Assembly (NCBI GenBank): GCA_003282965.1
Contig: QBYF01000007.1
Coordinates: 1 to 50,806 of the forward strand
Length of the DNA stretch: 50,806 nucleotides
Direction: 5' to 3'
Origin: Pelagibacteraceae bacterium AG-325-E13
GTDB lineage: Bacteria; Pseudomonadota; Alphaproteobacteria; Pelagibacterales; Pelagibacteraceae
Shown: positions 9,218 through 17,041 of the stretch, piece by piece
Layout: every line of letters starts with the position of its first letter
How positions within the stretch are numbered: position 1 is the stretch's first letter
Program-made: the position numbers and the translations under genes
Notes under the pieces: model-generated
Database searches by the model: none
Told to the model about the DNA's origin: nothing
The model's input: the letters and a program-made list of their open reading frames with translations, nothing else

Positions 9218-11368
9218 GTGGTAAAGAAGAGAAAAGTAAAAAAATCTAGAAAGAAGAAGAGAAAAGTAAAAAAATCTAGAAAGAAGAAGAGAAAAGTAAA
9301 AAAATCTAGAAAGAAAAAGAGAAAAGTAAAAAAATCTAGAAAAGTTAAAAGAACAAAGGGAACTAAGAGAAGAAAAAGTTCAAAAAGACAAAAGATTTTT
9401 AAATCACCACCTCAGTCAAAAGATAATGAGGGTAATACAATAATTAAAGTTTCTGATAGTTGGGCTAACCAAGCATACGTAAACGGATCTAAATATAAAA
9501 AAAAATACAAACTTTCAATTAAAGAAAATGAAAAGTTCTGGGCAAAAGAAGGAAAGAGGATTTCTTGGATAAAAAAATATACAAAAATTAAGGATGTTAA
9601 ATACAGCAAAGAAGAAGTTAAAATTAAATGGTTTTATGACGGAACATTGAATGCCTCAGCAAACTGTATTGATCGTCATTTAAAAAAAAATGCAAAAAAG
9701 ACAGCTATCATTTGGGTGGGTGATGATCCAGCTGATACGAAAAAAATTTCATATAAAGAATTACACCAAAATGTTTGCAAAGCAGCAAATGGTTTAAAAA
9801 GTATTGGTGTTCAAAAAGGCGATAGAGTAACTATATATCTTACAATGATACCTGAGTTAGCTTATGTCATGCTAGCTTGTGCAAGAATAGGAGCAATACA
9901 TTCTATTATTTTTGGAGGTTTTTCTCCTGACTCAATAGCTACAAGAATAAATGATTGTGAGTCGGATTATCTTATTACTGCAGACGAAGGTGTTAGAGGT
10001 GGTAAAATTATTCCATTAAAAAAAATAGCAGACGATGCTTTAACACAATGTCCAGACGTTAAAAAATGTGTCGTAGTTCAAAGAACAGGAAATCAAGTAG
10101 ATTGGAATAACGAAAGAGATATTTCTTACAAAGAAATGATTTCCTCAGTTTCAAATAAATGTGATCCAGAGGAAATGAATGCCGAAGATCCGTTATTTAT
10201 TCTTTATACTTCAGGATCTACTGGAAAACCTAAAGGAGTTCTACATACAACTGGTGGATACATGGTTTATGCTTCGATGACTCATCAATACATTTTTGAT
10301 TATAAAAGTAATGATATCTACTGGTGTACAGCTGACATTGGCTGGGTTACAGGACATAGTTATATTATCTATGGTCCTTTAGCTAATGGCGCAACAACTA
10401 TTATGTTTGAGGGAATTCCGAATTATCCTGATAGTTCTCGTTGGTGGCAAATTGTAGATAAATATAAAGTCAATATTTTTTACACTGCGCCGACAGCAAT
10501 TAGAGCTTTGATGAGAGAAGGAGACAAGCCCGTTAAAAAAACTAGCAGGAAATCTTTAAAATTATTGGGTACAGTTGGAGAGCCTATAAATCCAGAGGCT
10601 TGGATGTGGTATTATAAAACTATCGGAGACTCTAGATGCCCAATAGTTGATACTTGGTGGCAAACTGAAACTGGAGGTATATTAATAGCTCCTCAGCCTG
10701 GGGCCATAGATTTGAAACCAGGTTCTGCTACAAAACCTTTTTATGGAATTAAGCCAGTACTAGTAGATAAAGATGGAAAAATAGTAAAAGGAGAAGGAAA
10801 AGGAAGATTATGCATGGCTCAATCTTGGCCCGGCCAGATGCGAACGGTATATGGTGATCATCAAAGATTTATAGATACTTATTTTTCTCAAGTTGAAGGA
10901 AAGTATTTTACAGGAGATGGGTGTCGAAGAGATAAAGATGGATATTATTGGATAACAGGGAGAGTGGACGATGTAATAATTGTATCAGGTCATAATCTTG
11001 GTACAGCTGAAATTGAAAGTGCCTTTGTGGCTCACCCAAAAGTTGCTGAAGCTGCAGTTGTGGGTTTTCCTCATAGCATTAAAGGAAATGGTTTATATTG
11101 TTATGTAACATTAAATGCTGATGAAAAAGCAGATGGAGATCTAGAAAGAGACCTTAAGCTTTGGGTTAGAAAACAAATTGGTCCTATTGCTACTCCAGAT
11201 GTAATCCAATTTGCTCCTGGTTTACCAAAAACACGATCTGGAAAAATTATGAGAAGAATTTTAAGAAAGATTGCGGCTAACGATCCAGGAAATTTGGGAG
11301 ACACAACTACTTTAGCTGATCCAAGTGTAGTTGAGTCCTTAGTTCAAAATAGACAAAATAAAGATTAA
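9218..11368 (+). CDS. acs: Acetyl-CoA synthetase with lysine-rich repeat N-terminal extension
   Basis: Activates acetate to acetyl-CoA through acetyl-adenylate. The enzyme core begins about residue 81 and carries [10 protein letters not shown] (ATP loop), [25 protein letters not shown], [20 protein letters not shown] and the acetylatable lysine K676 in PKTRSGKIM. The 716-residue length exceeds the usual roughly 650 because residues 1-70 are basic: four copies of a ten-residue K/R unit (3-42), then [15 protein letters not shown] at 9218 is the only possible start: the frame has a stop at 9203-9205, no ATG before the core, and GGGGG at 9208-9212 serves as the ribosome site. The first conventional Met lies deep in the core. 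Its stop shares TTAA with the stop of the next, opposite-strand gene. Enzyme identity is certain; the role of the extension is unknown. Confidence 0.97.
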   Translation: MVKKRKVKKSRKKKRKVKKSRKKKRKVKKSRKKKRKVKKSRKVKRTKGTKRRKSSKRQKIFKSPPQSKDNEGNTIIKVSDSWANQAYVNGSKYKKKYKLSIKENEKFWAKEGKRISWIKKYTKIKDVKYSKEEVKIKWFYDGTLNASANCIDRHLKKNAKKTAIIWVGDDPADTKKISYKELHQNVCKAANGLKSIGVQKGDRVTIYLTMIPELAYVMLACARIGAIHSIIFGGFSPDSIATRINDCESDYLITADEGVRGGKIIPLKKIADDALTQCPDVKKCVVVQRTGNQVDWNNERDISYKEMISSVSNKCDPEEMNAEDPLFILYTSGSTGKPKGVLHTTGGYMVYASMTHQYIFDYKSNDIYWCTADIGWVTGHSYIIYGPLANGATTIMFEGIPNYPDSSRWWQIVDKYKVNIFYTAPTAIRALMREGDKPVKKTSRKSLKLLGTVGEPINPEAWMWYYKTIGDSRCPIVDTWWQTETGGILIAPQPGAIDLKPGSATKPFYGIKPVLVDKDGKIVKGEGKGRLCMAQSWPGQMRTVYGDHQRFIDTYFSQVEGKYFTGDGCRRDKDGYYWITGRVDDVIIVSGHNLGTAEIESAFVAHPKVAEAAVVGFPHSIKGNGLYCYVTLNADEKADGDLERDLKLWVRKQIGPIATPDVIQFAPGLPKTRSGKIMRRILRKIAANDPGNLGDTTTLADPSVVESLVQNRQNKD
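9224..9343 (+). repeat. Four tandem 30-bp repeats inside acs
   Basis: Units at 9224-9253, 9254-9283, 9284-9313 and 9314-9343. The first three are identical and the fourth differs by two silent AAG/AAA changes. Each encodes [10 protein letters not shown]. Being a multiple of three, the unit can expand or contract without breaking the acs frame. Near identity suggests recent duplication or ongoing homogenisation by slippage. Confidence 0.95.
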
Positions 11369-11994
11369 TTAAAAGAAAGATTTTTAGTCAAATCCTTAAA
11401 TTCATTCTCAACTAGATTCCATTTAAGCATAATAGAATTTAGGACTATTTCCTTATCTAAAACTTTTAATTCATCTGCAATTGGAGACCACTTGTAAAGA
11501 GCTAAGCCGCTTTCTTTAAATGGATTACCAAGATGATAATTATGCCAATTTATACTTTTTGCTTTCACAATAAATTCATTTTTTGCATTCTCATAAATTT
11601 TTTTATCAAGCCCATTCTCAAATTCTTTATCTAATATATTTAGAAATATTTTTTCTGAATCATTTTCTTTTAAATTTTTTTTATCAATTAAATAAGAAAA
11701 AACGTAAAATGTAAGATCTGAGATCGCAGCAACATAGATATTCCATTTAGCAATATTTATAGATTCTGCAAATTTCTCGTCTTCAACCATAAGCGCATAT
11801 CTTGTGCCAATCCTAGTTTTTAAATAACCGTAAAGAGTTGTTTGAGCAACATGGGCCGATCTCTCTTGTACGAAATTTTCTAAGTCTGCTTTTGAGTTTA
11901 TTGATTTAAATTTGTTAGTTATTTTTTTTAATGGAAAAAGGTATTCCCCCATGATTTTCATGGTCTCAAGTATATTTTTTATATTCAATCTCAC
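11365..11994 (-). CDS. Conserved alphaproteobacterial protein of unknown function
   Basis: A 209-residue soluble, mostly helical protein starting at GTG 11994. Segments such as [55 protein letters not shown] resemble an uncharacterised family I associate with alphaproteobacteria, but I know no function for it. No signal peptide or catalytic motif is apparent; a W-H-N-Y-H cluster (near residue 152) and W-S-P-I stand out as possible functional residues. It lies between acs (convergent, sharing TTAA stops) and the acetate-type symporter (divergent, with a shared 152-bp upstream region), so a role connected with that module is possible but unproven. Confidence 0.75.
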   Translation of the reverse strand: MRLNIKNILETMKIMGEYLFPLKKITNKFKSINSKADLENFVQERSAHVAQTTLYGYLKTRIGTRYALMVEDEKFAESINIAKWNIYVAAISDLTFYVFSYLIDKKNLKENDSEKIFLNILDKEFENGLDKKIYENAKNEFIVKAKSINWHNYHLGNPFKESGLALYKWSPIADELKVLDKEIVLNSIMLKWNLVENEFKDLTKNLSFN

Positions 11995-12009
11995 GTTGTA
12001 TTAAAAAAA

Positions 12010-12141
12010 TCCCTGTTTTTATTACCTTGTAGCACTTCATATTGATTTTTGGTGGCCTTTTTTCTCTTTAAATTAAGATCCATATGGGTATGATCCCAAC
12101 CATTAATTAATACTTTTTACGTAAAAAGTTAAAAACAGGGG
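12010..12141 (+). promoter_or_regulatory. Symporter leader with Shine-Dalgarno-sequestering complement (candidate cis-regulatory RNA)
   Basis: The segment 12011-12021 (CCCTGTTTTTA) is the exact reverse complement of 12130-12140 (TAAAAACAGGG), extendable by one G-U pair to 12010/12141. The 3' arm contains most of the AGGGGG ribosome site (12137-12142) of the DUF4212 gene at 12147. Immediately 5' of that arm is a hairpin-forming palindrome (12112-12129), and a further GATcCATA/TATGATC hairpin is possible near 12078-12096. The architecture would allow the start to be hidden or exposed. The transcription start is unknown, so pairing in the mRNA is inferred. Confidence 0.45.
12112..12129. promoter_or_regulatory. 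Perfect 18-bp palindrome upstream of the symporter genes
   Basis: ACTTTTTACGTAAAAAGT is a perfect inverted repeat ending 17 bp before the DUF4212 start codon, in the region shared by the divergent gene at 11994. It could be a protein-binding operator or, as RNA, a 7-bp hairpin with an ACGT loop stacked on the Shine-Dalgarno-sequestering helix. Confidence 0.5.
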
Positions 12142-12146
12142 GAAAT

Positions 12147-12404
12147 ATGTCAAATAAAGACGCATATTGGAATAAGACCAAAAACCATATGATAGTAACA
12201 TTGGTTCTTTGGGCTTTTTTCTCATTAGTCATATTCATGTTTGGTTCTGAACTGAACACGATGTCATTTCTTGGGTACCCACTAGCATATTACATGACGG
12301 CACAAGGATCACTTCTTGCGTTCGTTGTTATGCTTTTCTGGACTGCCAACAAACAAGAGAAGATAGACGAAGAGCATGGGTTCTCAGAAAGAGAGGATGA
12401 CTAA
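12147..12404 (+). CDS. Sodium/substrate symporter small subunit (DUF4212)
   Basis: An 85-residue inner-membrane protein with two hydrophobic helices (about 15-34 and 47-66) and an acidic tail (KIDEEHGFSEREDD). Size, the N-terminal KTKNHMIVTLVLWAFFSL and the position directly before a large sodium/solute symporter fit the DUF4212 small-subunit family that accompanies acetate- or short-chain-acid-type symporters. A strong AGGGGG ribosome site lies four bases before the ATG. Its TAA is followed at once by the ATG of the large subunit, so the two should be translated together and form one transporter. Confidence 0.88.
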   Translation: MSNKDAYWNKTKNHMIVTLVLWAFFSLVIFMFGSELNTMSFLGYPLAYYMTAQGSLLAFVVMLFWTANKQEKIDEEHGFSEREDD

Positions 12405-14267
12405 ATGATAGAAATGAAAGGTGGATTTGTAAAAAATCTTCCAAAAGTATATGGTCTCTACACTGGAGGTTTCGCAGTATTCATTTTAATAATGGCTATT
12501 GCTGAACAAGCGGGCGTATCTGCAAAAAACATCGGAGTGATGTTTGTTGCTTTCACCGTTTTGATTTATGCCTTTATTGGTTATTTATCAAGAACAGTCC
12601 AAGTAGATGCTTATTATGTTGCTGGAAGACAAGTGCCAACCGTATTTAACGGAATGGCAACAGCAGCTGACTGGATGTCAGGTGCATCATTCGTAGCTTT
12701 AGCGGGTGGAGTATACTTTGGTGGCTATACTTATATGGCCTTCTTAGTTGGTTGGACAGGCGGTTATGTGCTTGTAGCAACTTTGTTAGCTCCGTACCTA
12801 AGAAAGTTTGGATGTTACACAGTTCCTGATTTTATAGGAACACGATATGGTGGTAATCTCGTAAGAGCTTGCTCTGTATTTGTGCTTTTTATAGCTTCAT
12901 TTACTTATGTGACAGCACAAATTAACGCTACGGGAACAATAGCTTCAAGAGCACTGGGTATCCCATTCGAACTAGGAGTTTGGGTAGGATTAATCAGTAT
13001 CTTAATCTGTTCTATGTTAGGTGGAATGAGAGCCGTAACATGGACACAGGTAGCTCAATACATCGTATTAATCATCGCGTATCTACTTCCAGTTTTCTGG
13101 ATTAGTAATAAAATTGGTGGAGGAGTATTCCCTCACTTAATGTTAGGTGATGAAGTTGCGAGATTGGGTGATCTTGAACAACAATTTGGACTAGTTAAAA
13201 ACAGTGCCGCAGACATGAAAGCAGCGGGAGTACCAGGAGGATTGAAATACATCTCTGGACCTCACTCTGGAGTGCCTGATGGTGGTGCTGCTGTTTGGAA
13301 ATACTTATCATTAGCGATTTGTATGATGGTGGGAACTGCATCGTTACCTCATATTCTTATGAGATACTTTACAACTCCTTCAGTAAAAGCAGCGAGAAAA
13401 TCGGTAGCATGGTCGCTATTCTTTATCTTCTTGCTTTACTCTTCAGCTCCAATGTTAGCAACTTTGTCTAAACTTGCTTTAATGGATCCAAACTTACCTA
13501 CTGGAATTATCGGTAAATCTATTGCCGAAGTTCAACAAATAGCGTGGGTACAGAACTGGTCAGCAGTTAAACAAGTGTTCATCGCAGACTTTAATGGTGA
13601 CGGTATACTTCAGTTGAACGAATGGTTCATGAGAGGTGACGTTGTGGTATTAGCTACTCCAGAAGTAGCTGGATTACCTTTCGTAATCTCAGGACTTGTG
13701 TTTGCTGGTGGTATGGCTGCTGCCATGTCAACTGCAGATGGATTAGTTCTTGCGATATCAAATGCTTTATCACACGACATTTACTACAAAATAGTAAATC
13801 CAAAAGCAGATACTGCAAAAAGACTAATCGTTGCTCGTGTACTTCTAGTAATAATCGGTGCCGCAGGTGCTTACATAGCTTCATTTAGGCTAACAAGTAT
13901 CTTAGGTTCGGTTGCTTGGGCGTTTGACTTTGCGATGTCAGGCCTATTCTTCCCACTTGTACTTGGTGTATGGTGGAAGAGAGCTACTAGACAAGGTGCA
14001 ATCGCTGGAATAGTAACTGGAATACTCTCTGGATTATTTTACCTATTATGGGTATATCCTAAGTTTTCAGTTCCAATTTTCGGTCAGGTAAATGAACCTT
14101 TCTTATATATCGATCATTTAAGATTTGGTTTAATAGGAGCACCAGTTTGTTTAGTTACAATGGTTGTGGTTAGTCTTATGACTAAAGAACCAGATGCAGC
14201 TACTCAAGCGATGGTTGATGCAACTAGAATACCTACTGGTAAAGCAGTACTAGGCAAACAACACTAG
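12405..14267 (+). CDS. Sodium/solute symporter large subunit, acetate-permease-like
   Basis: A 620-residue polytopic inner-membrane protein of the SSS family with about 13 helices. Family signatures include DAYYVAGRQVPTVFNGMATAADWMSGASFVALAG near the N-terminus, ARKSVAWSLFFIF after the central loop and GLVFAGGMAAAMSTADGLVLAISNALSHDIYY (about residues 430-465). It most resembles the subgroup paired with DUF4212, close to ActP; acetate or another small monocarboxylate driven by sodium is the likely cargo, supported by the nearby acs. Unusually it holds a DFNGDGILQLNE segment (395-406) that fits the EF-hand calcium loop. A strong intrinsic terminator follows the stop. Confidence 0.92.
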   Translation: MIEMKGGFVKNLPKVYGLYTGGFAVFILIMAIAEQAGVSAKNIGVMFVAFTVLIYAFIGYLSRTVQVDAYYVAGRQVPTVFNGMATAADWMSGASFVALAGGVYFGGYTYMAFLVGWTGGYVLVATLLAPYLRKFGCYTVPDFIGTRYGGNLVRACSVFVLFIASFTYVTAQINATGTIASRALGIPFELGVWVGLISILICSMLGGMRAVTWTQVAQYIVLIIAYLLPVFWISNKIGGGVFPHLMLGDEVARLGDLEQQFGLVKNSAADMKAAGVPGGLKYISGPHSGVPDGGAAVWKYLSLAICMMVGTASLPHILMRYFTTPSVKAARKSVAWSLFFIFLLYSSAPMLATLSKLALMDPNLPTGIIGKSIAEVQQIAWVQNWSAVKQVFIADFNGDGILQLNEWFMRGDVVVLATPEVAGLPFVISGLVFAGGMAAAMSTADGLVLAISNALSHDIYYKIVNPKADTAKRLIVARVLLVIIGAAGAYIASFRLTSILGSVAWAFDFAMSGLFFPLVLGVWWKRATRQGAIAGIVTGILSGLFYLLWVYPKFSVPIFGQVNEPFLYIDHLRFGLIGAPVCLVTMVVVSLMTKEPDAATQAMVDATRIPTGKAVLGKQH

Positions 14268-14290
14268 TTAAAAAACTTTTTAAATTTAAA

Positions 14291-14319
14291 AGGGGCGAGT
14301 TTATCGCCCCTTTTTTTTT
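14291..14319 (+). terminator. Rho-independent terminator after the symporter operon
   Basis: AGGGGCGA (14291-14298) pairs with TCGCCCCT (14304-14311) around a five-base loop and is followed by an uninterrupted T run to 14319. It is GC-rich in an AT-rich background and lies 23 bp after the symporter stop. Confidence 0.93.
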
Positions 14320-14344
14320 GTCTAAATCATGATATCTTAAAAAT

Positions 14345-14680
14345 ATGATACCAACTTGGATAATTGTCATAGATTACATACTTGGAATGATAATGTGGAC
14401 CTTAATTGGAAGAGCAGCAATGAATATTTTTCAAAGAGAGGACTCCACCTTTTTCTTTATGAGAGTATTTGTTAAATACACTAATCCAATTATTAAATTA
14501 TTTAAACCAATTACTCCTAGTTTTTTATTTGGTGGATTTATTGCTCTTTACGTTGCATGGTTTTTTTATCTATTTAGATTTTATGCTATGCCCTACTTAC
14601 TTGGGTACGATGTATGGGGAATGTTGGCTTTTCCGTTAGAAAGCGATTTTTCAAAACAGCTTTACCAACTTTTTAATTAA
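14345..14680 (+). CDS. Small inner-membrane protein, function unknown
   Basis: A 111-residue protein with an N-terminal helix (residues 4-24), a middle amphipathic stretch VKYTNPIIKLFKPITPSFLFGG and a second hydrophobic region (60-85). The NPIIKLFKPITPSF stretch is reminiscent of the YggT loop (a proline-rich segment before the last helices), but the resemblance is weak and I do not assign the family. It is transcribed in the same direction as the symporter but separated from it by a strong terminator, and followed after 46 bp by rpe with its own candidate promoter. Confidence 0.7.
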   Translation: MIPTWIIVIDYILGMIMWTLIGRAAMNIFQREDSTFFFMRVFVKYTNPIIKLFKPITPSFLFGGFIALYVAWFFYLFRFYAMPYLLGYDVWGMLAFPLESDFSKQLYQLFN

Positions 14681-14692
14681 CAATTTATTTTT

Positions 14693-14720
14693 TTGACAAA
14701 TTTATTGATTAAAATATAAG
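14693..14720 (+). promoter_or_regulatory. Candidate promoter of rpe, implying a leaderless mRNA
   Basis: TTGACA (14693-14698) and TATAAG (14715-14720) are separated by 16 bp. The expected transcription start, about 7 bases after the -10 box, coincides with the A of the rpe ATG at 14727, leaving no leader. Confidence 0.55.
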
Positions 14721-14726
14721 TAAAGA

Positions 14727-15389
14727 ATGAGTGTCCCTATCAAAATATCGCCATCTATACTTTCTGCAAATTTTAGTAAACTAGGAGACGAAGTCATAGC
14801 ATTAGAAAAAGCTGGCGCAGATTATATACACATTGATGTAATGGATGGACATTTCGTACCCAACTTAACAATTGGACCAGAAGTAATAAAAAAATTAAGA
14901 CCTCTCACAAAAAAAGTTTTTGATGTTCATTTAATGATAAAACCTGTAGATAATTTTATCAAAGATTTTTCAAATGCTGGCGCAGATATTATTACATTCC
15001 ATCCAGAAGCTACGCCGAATGTATCACATACAATTAATTTAATTAAAAAAGAAGGAAGAAAAGTTGGTATATCATTAAAACCTAAATCCAAAATAGAATT
15101 AATTGAGAAACATTTAGATCAAGTCGATTTGATACTTATTATGAGTGTAGAACCTGGTTTTGGAGGTCAAAAATTTATGCCAGAAGTTTTGGAAAAAACA
15201 AAAAAAATTAAGGAGATATTAGATAACAAAAAATTAAAAGTTGAAATAGAAATAGATGGAGGAATTAATTTTGAAAATTGTATTCAGGCAAAAAAAGCTG
15301 GGGCTAATGTGCTTGTTTCTGGATCCACTATTTTTAAAGAAAATAAAGGTGACCTCAAGAAGAATATAGAAATTCTTAGAACAAATTAA
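14727..15389 (+). CDS. rpe: Ribulose-phosphate 3-epimerase
   Basis: Interconverts ribulose 5-phosphate and xylulose 5-phosphate in the non-oxidative pentose phosphate pathway. This 220-residue TIM barrel has all four metal ligands, H35 and D37 in HIDVMDGHFVPN, H68 in DVHLMI and D177 in EIDGGI, plus the MSVEPGFGGQKF loop and the phosphate-binding VSGSTIF near the end. It heads the rpe-heparinase-purH group, an order seen in many alphaproteobacteria, and has a strong-looking promoter immediately upstream. Confidence 0.98.
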   Translation: MSVPIKISPSILSANFSKLGDEVIALEKAGADYIHIDVMDGHFVPNLTIGPEVIKKLRPLTKKVFDVHLMIKPVDNFIKDFSNAGADIITFHPEATPNVSHTINLIKKEGRKVGISLKPKSKIELIEKHLDQVDLILIMSVEPGFGGQKFMPEVLEKTKKIKEILDNKKLKVEIEIDGGINFENCIQAKKAGANVLVSGSTIFKENKGDLKKNIEILRTN

Positions 15390-15392
15390 TAA

Positions 15393-17039
15393 ATGTTTAA
15401 TTTAAAAAGTATTTATTTTTACTTTTTAGCAGTTCAAATAAGTTTAATAAAATTTATAAAAAAGATTTATTTTTCAACCAGTTTTTATAATAAATCTTTA
15501 TTATCAAAAACTCCTCAACAATTCTATTTTCACCCTAATCCTTTCTTGCTTTCTACTATAACTAACTACACAAAGCATTCATTTAAGATTAGTGAAATTG
15601 ATCCAAATTTATTCTGGATTAAAAAAGGAAACAATAAAGAACAAAGAGAATTACATGATTTTTTATGGTTAAATTTAATTGACAGAAAAACTGATGGAAA
15701 ATCCTTACAAAAAATAATTGATCTGTGGATTTTAAAACACTCAAAGTATAAAAGAAATATATGGGAAAGTTCTATACTTAGTAAAAGAATTATAAGCTGG
15801 ATATTAAATGTAGATGTTATCCTTAATAATGGTTCTTTCTATTTTAAAAAAAATTTTTTAAACAGCATAATAGCCCAAACAAACCACTTAAAAAAAAATA
15901 TCAAGTTTGAAAAAAATAATTCTAAAAGGATAGAGGTATTAACTGCTATTCTTCTATCTGGATTAGTTTTTAAAGAATATTTAGATAATTTTGATATTTC
16001 AATAAAAGAATTAGAGAAGCTAGTTAAAATTTATTTTGATAATGATGGTTTCCCATTAACTCGTAATCCTAATGATCTAATTTTTTCCTCAAAATACCTA
16101 ATACTATGCAAAGAGTCTATCAAAGATGCTCAACAATATGTTCCTGAATTTCTTGAGACAATAATTGATAAAAATCTTCGATGTATTAAAAGTATTCAAA
16201 CACCTAATAATCAAACTCCGCTTTTTAATGGAGGTACTGAAGATAATTTAGATCAATTGAACAGGTACTTTGATGATTTAGACTATAAGTCTAAAGATAA
16301 AAAAAATATGATTGGTGGTATTCATGCGTTTAGAATAAGGAATAATGCAATTTTTTTTGATGTAGGAGAACCTCCAAAAAAAGACTTTTCTAGTAGTTAT
16401 CAATCTGGGCCCCTATCATTTGAGTATTATTTAGATGGAGAAAAAATTATTACTAATTGTGGATTTGGTTCTAGAATATCCACTAAAGCTGAACTTTTAA
16501 GTCGTTTAACATCGGCTCAATCAACTTTAACTCTCGATAATACCTCTGTAACCAAATTTGAGAGAAATAAACTCATTAATAGGATATTTGGAAATTCAAT
16601 TAAAGATACTTTTAAAATTAATAATCTAAATTTCACAGAAGATAAGAATGAAGTACAATTTATTGCTTCTCATAATGGTTATAAAAAAAAATTTGGTTGC
16701 GTGCATAAAAGAGAATTATCTATTGATAAGGTTAATGGTAAATTAACTGGTTGTGATGAGATAACAAAGGAAAAAGACGGTAGGCCTATTAATTATAGTC
16801 TTAGATTTCATCTATATCCTGGTTTAACAGCTGTAAAAACAATGGGTGGAAATAGTGTATTAATTCAGATTTCTAAAAATAAATCATTAATTTTCACAAT
16901 AATAAATGGGTCAATATTATTAGAAAAAAGCATTTTTTTAGGTCGAAATAAAATACTAGATAATACTTGTGTAACTGTGTCAGGTAATTTAGTTAATAAA
17001 AATCAAATTATTCATTGGGAAATAAAAAAGAATAACTAA
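15393..17039 (+). CDS. Heparinase II/III family protein
   Basis: A 548-residue protein. The N-terminal half is helical, with FLWLNLIDRKTDGKSLQKIIDLW and WESSILSKRIISWILN resembling the alpha/alpha-toroid of polysaccharide lyases. The C-terminal half contains GGIHAFRIRNNAIFFDVGEPPKKDFSSSYQSGPLSFEYYLDGEKIITNCG, matching the heparinase II/III-like beta domain (the usual H-D/AG-LSFE pattern). There is no convincing export signal, only a hydrophobic N-terminus. Homologs in this rpe-purH position are common in alphaproteobacteria and the substrate is unknown; a role in surface or storage glycan turnover is a guess. It begins 3 bp after rpe and ends 2 bp before purH. Confidence 0.85.
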   Translation: MFNLKSIYFYFLAVQISLIKFIKKIYFSTSFYNKSLLSKTPQQFYFHPNPFLLSTITNYTKHSFKISEIDPNLFWIKKGNNKEQRELHDFLWLNLIDRKTDGKSLQKIIDLWILKHSKYKRNIWESSILSKRIISWILNVDVILNNGSFYFKKNFLNSIIAQTNHLKKNIKFEKNNSKRIEVLTAILLSGLVFKEYLDNFDISIKELEKLVKIYFDNDGFPLTRNPNDLIFSSKYLILCKESIKDAQQYVPEFLETIIDKNLRCIKSIQTPNNQTPLFNGGTEDNLDQLNRYFDDLDYKSKDKKNMIGGIHAFRIRNNAIFFDVGEPPKKDFSSSYQSGPLSFEYYLDGEKIITNCGFGSRISTKAELLSRLTSAQSTLTLDNTSVTKFERNKLINRIFGNSIKDTFKINNLNFTEDKNEVQFIASHNGYKKKFGCVHKRELSIDKVNGKLTGCDEITKEKDGRPINYSLRFHLYPGLTAVKTMGGNSVLIQISKNKSLIFTIINGSILLEKSIFLGRNKILDNTCVTVSGNLVNKNQIIHWEIKKNN

Positions 17040-17041
17040 TT

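Noticed and set aside
9224-9343. Tandem 30-bp repeats considered as a CRISPR array or a non-coding minisatellite
   Set aside because: There are no spacers, the units are directly adjacent, in frame, and continuous with the Acs reading frame.
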